From the NCBI GenBank assembly GCA_905221615.1, contig CAJNDT010006141.1, positions 248,001 to 312,000 of the forward strand: DNA of 64,000 bases, given 5' to 3'. Position 1 is the stretch's first letter, and the number at the start of each line of letters is the position of its first letter. The notes beneath the pieces are model-generated. The model ran no database searches, was not told the DNA's origin, and saw only the letters and a program-made list of their open reading frames with translations. Source of the DNA: Symbiodinium sp. CCMP2592 (Eukaryota > Sar > Dinophyceae > Suessiales > Symbiodiniaceae). A program made the position numbers and the translations under genes. Of this stretch, positions 61,501 through 64,000 are shown in pieces.

Positions 61501-63499
61501 TCGGATAACTGGACGAGTTCACCGTGGAAAGCCGGGCAGACGACGAAGTTCTTAGTCTTTAGTCGGCATTCCAGGGTTTAGGGCCTGAGGCATGCTAAGT
61601 TATAAGCTACTTTCAACAGACCAACTCTGAACCTGGCAAGAACCCAGAGAGCCCAATACCCCTTAATTAAGGAATATACCTTAAATCATTAGGGGCTTCA
61701 TAATATGATCTAAGCTATATTCCTTAATTAAGGGGTATTGGGCTCTCTGGGAACCTTTAACAACGCGCAAGATCAAGTCAACAGCACAGCAAATGTCCCT
61801 AAACCCTAAACCCCCCCTCCGGCCGTAGATGCGGTGCAAGATCGTCTTCAAGTAATCCCGCTCCCGTGGATCCTGGCCAGGACAGCCCGGGAGACTGCCA
61901 GCTGGTCAGATTCTGTAGGGTCTAGGGGTTCGGGGTTGAGGGCTTAGGGTGTAGGGTCTAGGGGTTCGGGGTTGAGGGTTTAGGGTGTAGGGTCTAGGGT
62001 TCGGGGTTGAGGGTTTAGGGTTTAGGGTGCAGGGTCCAGTGGTTCGGGGTTGAGGGTTTAGGGTGTAGGGTCTAGGGGTTCGGGCTTGAAGGTTTAGGGT
62101 GTAGGGTCTAGGGGTTCGGGCTTGAGGGTTTAGGGTGCAGGGTCCAGTGGTTCGGGGTTGAGGGTTTAGGGTGTAGGGTCTAGGGGTTCGGGCTTGAAGG
62201 TTTAGGGTGTAGGGTCTAGGGGTTCGGGCTTGAGGGTGTAGGGTCTAGGGGTTCGGGGTTGAGGGTTACTTAGCTTCGATGACAGGCTCCCAGTCGCCAC
62301 AGCTACCACTAAAAGGGCATTTACTACGCTTATGTCTAAGGCAGAGGATCTGGACCATGCAGCGCGAGCCTGCTAAGACCCCGCTAACTGTAACTCACTC
62401 CCCCGATAGACAATGGAGGAGAGAGGCTACAGACAAGCCACGGAATCGATGTATTGGTTAGGTATTGGGAACTAAGCCAAGACTCCATTCAACCAGAGGA
62501 AGTGAAGTGTCTGCCAGCCCTTGAACAGAAAAGCCATGCTCGCCCAGAGCCCAAAACCGTTTAATGAAGCAATGAAGTGCAACCGTACGAAGCTTTCATG
62601 TGCGCTCTAGAACAATGCATGTAAGCATCAAAATGTGAACCTGAAGCACCAACCCCCCGAAAGTTTAAACTGAACAAAGCTCGCAATAGCAGCAATGTAA
62701 TTGTCTTAAACTGCACCAAACCCTACAGTAATCTTTTCCCCACTGAGGAGAAGAACGACCTGACGAACGAGAACAGCAAAGGTGGTCAGTAGTCAGGGTA
62801 TATCCTAGCATGATCAGAACGGGGCTCTGCGAGGATGAAGGGTCACAAAAGACCCAAAAATGCAATGCTGCTGAAGCCCCACAGCCCCAAAGTTTGAACC
62901 CGTCGAGATTCAGGGACCCTGAGCCAGAAATACGAACCAATCGAACATCCCCTTGCACTCCTGCAAAAAGGCTACCGTAAGGGTACCATAATGAAGAGAA
63001 CCCCATGTTAATATGGTTGTGAAACCTGTAATATACCCTCAAGGCCTATTCTAATTACGAAAGGCTGTCGAGTAAATCCTGTAAAACCCGACTGAAATAC
63101 ACCCATAATAAGGGCACCGTACCGGAATCGCTAACCTTAACCCCTTCAAGCAACCTTTATAGCAACAAGTACAGTTCACCTTATAGAGCCCCAAAGCAGG
63201 CCTAATTCGTATGTAACCGATAATCTCTAACCGCTCGTAATCCTAAACCCCTGTCAACCCGAAATCCTAAACCCTAACAACCTAAACTTTAAAGCCTAAA
63301 TCCGAAACCCTGACTAAACCCTCACAGCCTAAACCCTAAGCCAAAAATCCTCGAACCGGATCCCTCAGAGTATCCCCTAAGGACCCCTTAAAGGAACCCT
63401 ATTCTATTTGTTTAGGTCCCTTTTGTAGAACCCGGAGACCTCGGAATCGAACAGCTCCAGGAGCTTCAGCATGAAATTCTGATCGACGAAGCGCTTGGC
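47674..63499 (-). CDS. PPP2R5: PP2A B56-family regulatory subunit, partial, at least 15 short exons
   Basis: This encodes the regulatory (targeting) subunit of protein phosphatase 2A, a HEAT-like helical scaffold that binds the A/C core and substrates. Fifteen minus-strand exons carry successive conserved B56 segments in correct order: 63440-63499 (KLLELFDSE), 61824-61872 ([16 protein letters not shown]), 61128-61186 ([12 protein letters not shown]), 60561-60630 ([12 protein letters not shown]), 59628-59695 ([13 protein letters not shown]), 57620-57682 ([16 protein letters not shown]), 56314-56364 ([14 protein letters not shown]), 55533-55588 ([12 protein letters not shown]), 55002-55035 (tentative), 53987-54037 ([15 protein letters not shown]), about 52823-52858 ([10 protein letters not shown]), about 51108-51194 (YKNSKQHWN), 50249-50290 ([14 protein letters not shown]), 48850-48910 ([10 protein letters not shown]) and about 47674-47711 ([10 protein letters not shown]). 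Phases agree at nearly all checked junctions. Donors are GT, GC and one GA. The N-terminal exons lie beyond the right edge. The C-terminal end is uncertain: either a stop follows at once or another exon does. Known from the family: segment order. Seen: the segments and junctions. Inferred: that all belong to one working transcript. Confidence 0.9.
47762..47876. mobile_element. Foldback element, family F (AGAGCCCAATACCCCTTAAT)
   Basis: AGAGAGCCCAATACCCCTTA pairs with TTAAGAGGTATTGGGCTCTC around ATTAGGGCCATTAGGGGCTT. Copies at 53527-53626 and 61646-61752 have the same ends; all three lie in the PP2A subunit gene. Confidence 0.87.
50905..51008. mobile_element. Foldback element, single-copy type in this window
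   Basis: GTAGGAACCTGATCAAGAAA pairs with TTTCTTAATCAGGTTCCTAC around TTCGGGTTCCTCATATGAAC. It lies in the PP2A gene between the exons near 51108 and 50249. Confidence 0.82.
52050..52640. repeat. Long compound (TACA)n/(TA)n/(GTGC)n microsatellite region
   Basis: About 600 bases of ATACATAC, TATATA and GTGTGCGT steps. Open frames of 80-200 codons on both strands are tyrosine/isoleucine or methionine/cysteine repeats and are not genes. It lies in an intron of the PP2A subunit gene. Confidence 0.95.
53308..53420. mobile_element. Foldback element, family C, in the PP2A gene
   Basis: GGGCCGTAATGATTGGAATA pairs with AGCAAGTATTACGGCCC around TATACTATAATCAGAATAAA. It lies in the intron between the exons at 53987 and about 52858. 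Confidence 0.82.
53527..53626. mobile_element. Foldback element, family F, in the PP2A gene
   Basis: GAGCCCAATACCCCTTAATT pairs with GATTCAGGGGTATTGGGCTC. The interior is diverged (AGACCGTCAATTGTAAGGG). Confidence 0.85.
53768..53883. mobile_element. Foldback element, family G, in the PP2A gene
   Basis: GAGGGCAGGGGACTTAGTAA pairs with TTACTAAGTCCCCTGCCCCT around GTAATTGGAGTAAGTCCATT. It lies in the intron downstream of exon 53987-54037. Confidence 0.87.
55079..55172. mobile_element. Foldback element, family A, decayed right end
   Basis: The left end CATATGGGAGTTTCCGACAA is clear; the right end is reduced to AAAAACTCGCATGG. It lies in an intron of the PP2A subunit gene (between the exons at 55002 and 55533). 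Confidence 0.75.
57175..57470. repeat. Tandem array of GAGCTGTAACG-type units
   Basis: More than 20 units of 11-12 bases (GGAGCTGTAAC, GGAAGCTGTAAC, GGACCTGCAAC). Translation gives only periodic low-complexity peptide in every frame, so the open frames here are by-products. It fills part of the GA-AG intron between exons 57620 and 56364 of the PP2A gene. Confidence 0.92.
57901..58052. repeat. Telomere-derived minisatellite, 37-base unit, about four copies
   Basis: The unit alternates TTTAGGGG, TTTTGGG, TTTAGGG, TTTTTGGG and TTTAGGG. Copies are almost identical, so expansion was recent. It lies in the PP2A subunit gene between exons 59628 and 57682. Confidence 0.9.
58218..58326. mobile_element. 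Foldback element, family C, in the PP2A gene
   Basis: TAGGGGCCTTAAGACTTAGA pairs with GTAACTATTTAAGCCCCTGT around TTATGCTATATTTTATAATC. It follows a partial related copy at 58140-58210. Confidence 0.8.
58404..58526. mobile_element. Foldback element, family B, in the PP2A gene
   Basis: GGTAGTTATCAAAACCCTAA pairs imperfectly with TTACTTTGACAACCACTCAT; an extra GGGACCCTTAAAGGGACCC has been gained near the right arm. It lies in the intron between exons 59628-59695 and 57620-57682. Confidence 0.8.
59296..59402. mobile_element. Foldback element, family B, in the PP2A gene
   Basis: GCGTGGTTGTCAAGATTAGG pairs with CCTAATCTTGACAACCACCC. A second, decayed copy starts about 75 bases further on (59478-59573), so two insertions lie side by side in one intron. 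Confidence 0.85.
60341..60452. mobile_element. Foldback element, family D, in the PP2A gene
   Basis: TTGGAGGTTCATAGGCAGTT pairs with TCACTACCCATGAAACTCTA. It lies in the intron between exons 60561-60630 and 59628-59695. Confidence 0.82.
60959..61068. mobile_element. Foldback element, family E (GGGTCCATGTACCCAAATAG)
   Basis: GAGGGTCCATGTACCCAAAT pairs with ATTTGGGTACATGGACCCTT, with a mirrored interior CCTATATAGGGACTACTTTA. It lies in the intron between exons 61128-61186 and 60561-60630. Other copies: 13507-13612, 16803-16910, 55196-55303. Confidence 0.87.
61646..61752. mobile_element. Foldback element, family F, in the PP2A gene
   Basis: CAGAGAGCCCAATACCCCTT pairs with AAGGGGTATTGGGCTCTCTG with nearly perfect ends. 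It lies about 70 bases from the exon 61824-61872, on its downstream side. Confidence 0.88.
61915..62268. repeat. Telomere-derived minisatellite, about 38-base unit, nine copies
   Basis: The unit contains TAGGGTGTAGGGTCTAGGGG followed by TTCGGGGTTGAGGGTT. Variants (CAGGGTCCAGTGG, TTCGGGCTTGAAGG) alternate, showing a higher-order pattern. It lies about 45 bases upstream (minus sense) of exon 61824-61872. Confidence 0.9.
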
Positions 63500-64000
63500 C
63501 TTGCGAGGTTTTTGGGCCTTAAGGTGCTCTCCATAAGGGTTCTATAAAGGCTTTATTCAGAAGAGTTCTATTTATGTCCTGTACGAGTTTTGGGTGGAGG
63601 CTTAATGTTTGGAGGGGGGTAGTGCTTAGGTAATAATCAGGTTACTGCAGAAGAGGAGTAGGTCGGTACTAAATGCTCGTAAAAATGCAAGGCCTACTCC
63701 GGAATGCAAGAAGCCATACTATACTAAATGTAGAAACCAGATTCTTGGCGCTTGCTATAGTTTTACGTGGGGCCTTGGGAGCTTGTGTCAGGAACCCCGA
63801 CGGCGAGCGACGGCAACAAGATGTTGGCTGTCGTAAACGACCGAGGGCTCAAAGACCAGAATACCGTGCGCAAGTAAGGAAGAAACTGCCGATGATGATG
63901 TCTGGCCCATGATGCCCATGACGATGACCGGGACGATGATGATGGTGATGATGATGATGAGCATGATTACCATGGGATGATGATACTGAGGATGATACTG

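Overview
The window is nuclear DNA of a dinoflagellate, most probably a symbiodiniacean. Four lines of evidence support this. First, real coding sequence lies in short exons whose introns start with GT, GC or GA and end in AG, usually with a G after the AG. Second, TTTAGGG-type and decayed telomere-like motifs fill introns and spacers. Third, foldback repeats are dense. Fourth, several protein families are ones I know as multi-copy in dinoflagellate genomes: ubiquitin-like plus ankyrin, tandem Cys/His knuckles, a large GDW/DED-motif family and an ELFCG/PCSS/EQP family. Those family matches are from memory, with no search run. Species cannot be fixed.

Most genes lie on the minus strand. From 0.7 to 5.5 kb there are dispersed helix-rich minus exons. 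At 6.3-7.4 kb is a ubiquitin-like/ankyrin gene with one frameshift. From 9.4 to 12.3 kb are plus-strand exons. At 13.6-14.3 kb is a frameshifted MYND/RING gene. Between 15.4 and 19.2 kb there are only fragments. At 19.7-20.1 kb is a Cys/His knuckle gene, with a plus-strand decayed coding block using T-rich third codon positions beside it (20.0-20.8 kb).

From 21.25 to 30.8 kb I assemble one minus-strand gene of about 19 exons. Most of its splice junctions agree in phase. Its parts are a Pro/Ala-rich N-terminus, a Trp/Gly-rich segment, a charged segment, and a large C-terminal domain with motifs in a fixed order. From 34.1 to 36.3 kb is a seven-exon gene (about 396 aa) with methyltransferase-like sequence marks. 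From 37.1 to 42.6 kb is another minus gene or pair of genes, with RGG and TSPVKKKPRSK repeats and an array of some 15 short acidic exon-like units.

From 47.67 to 63.5 kb the sequence looks like repeats only, but it holds the B56 regulatory subunit of protein phosphatase 2A. It is split into at least 15 exons of about 34-90 bases in a span of nearly 16 kb, and the 5' part is outside the window. No long open frame reveals it; it appears only when short conserved segments are read in order. Its introns carry at least five foldback families, two minisatellites and telomere-like DNA.

Still poorly resolved are the plus-strand exons between 31.5 and 33.5 kb, the region 42.8-46.5 kb, and most of the spacer DNA in the first 20 kb.
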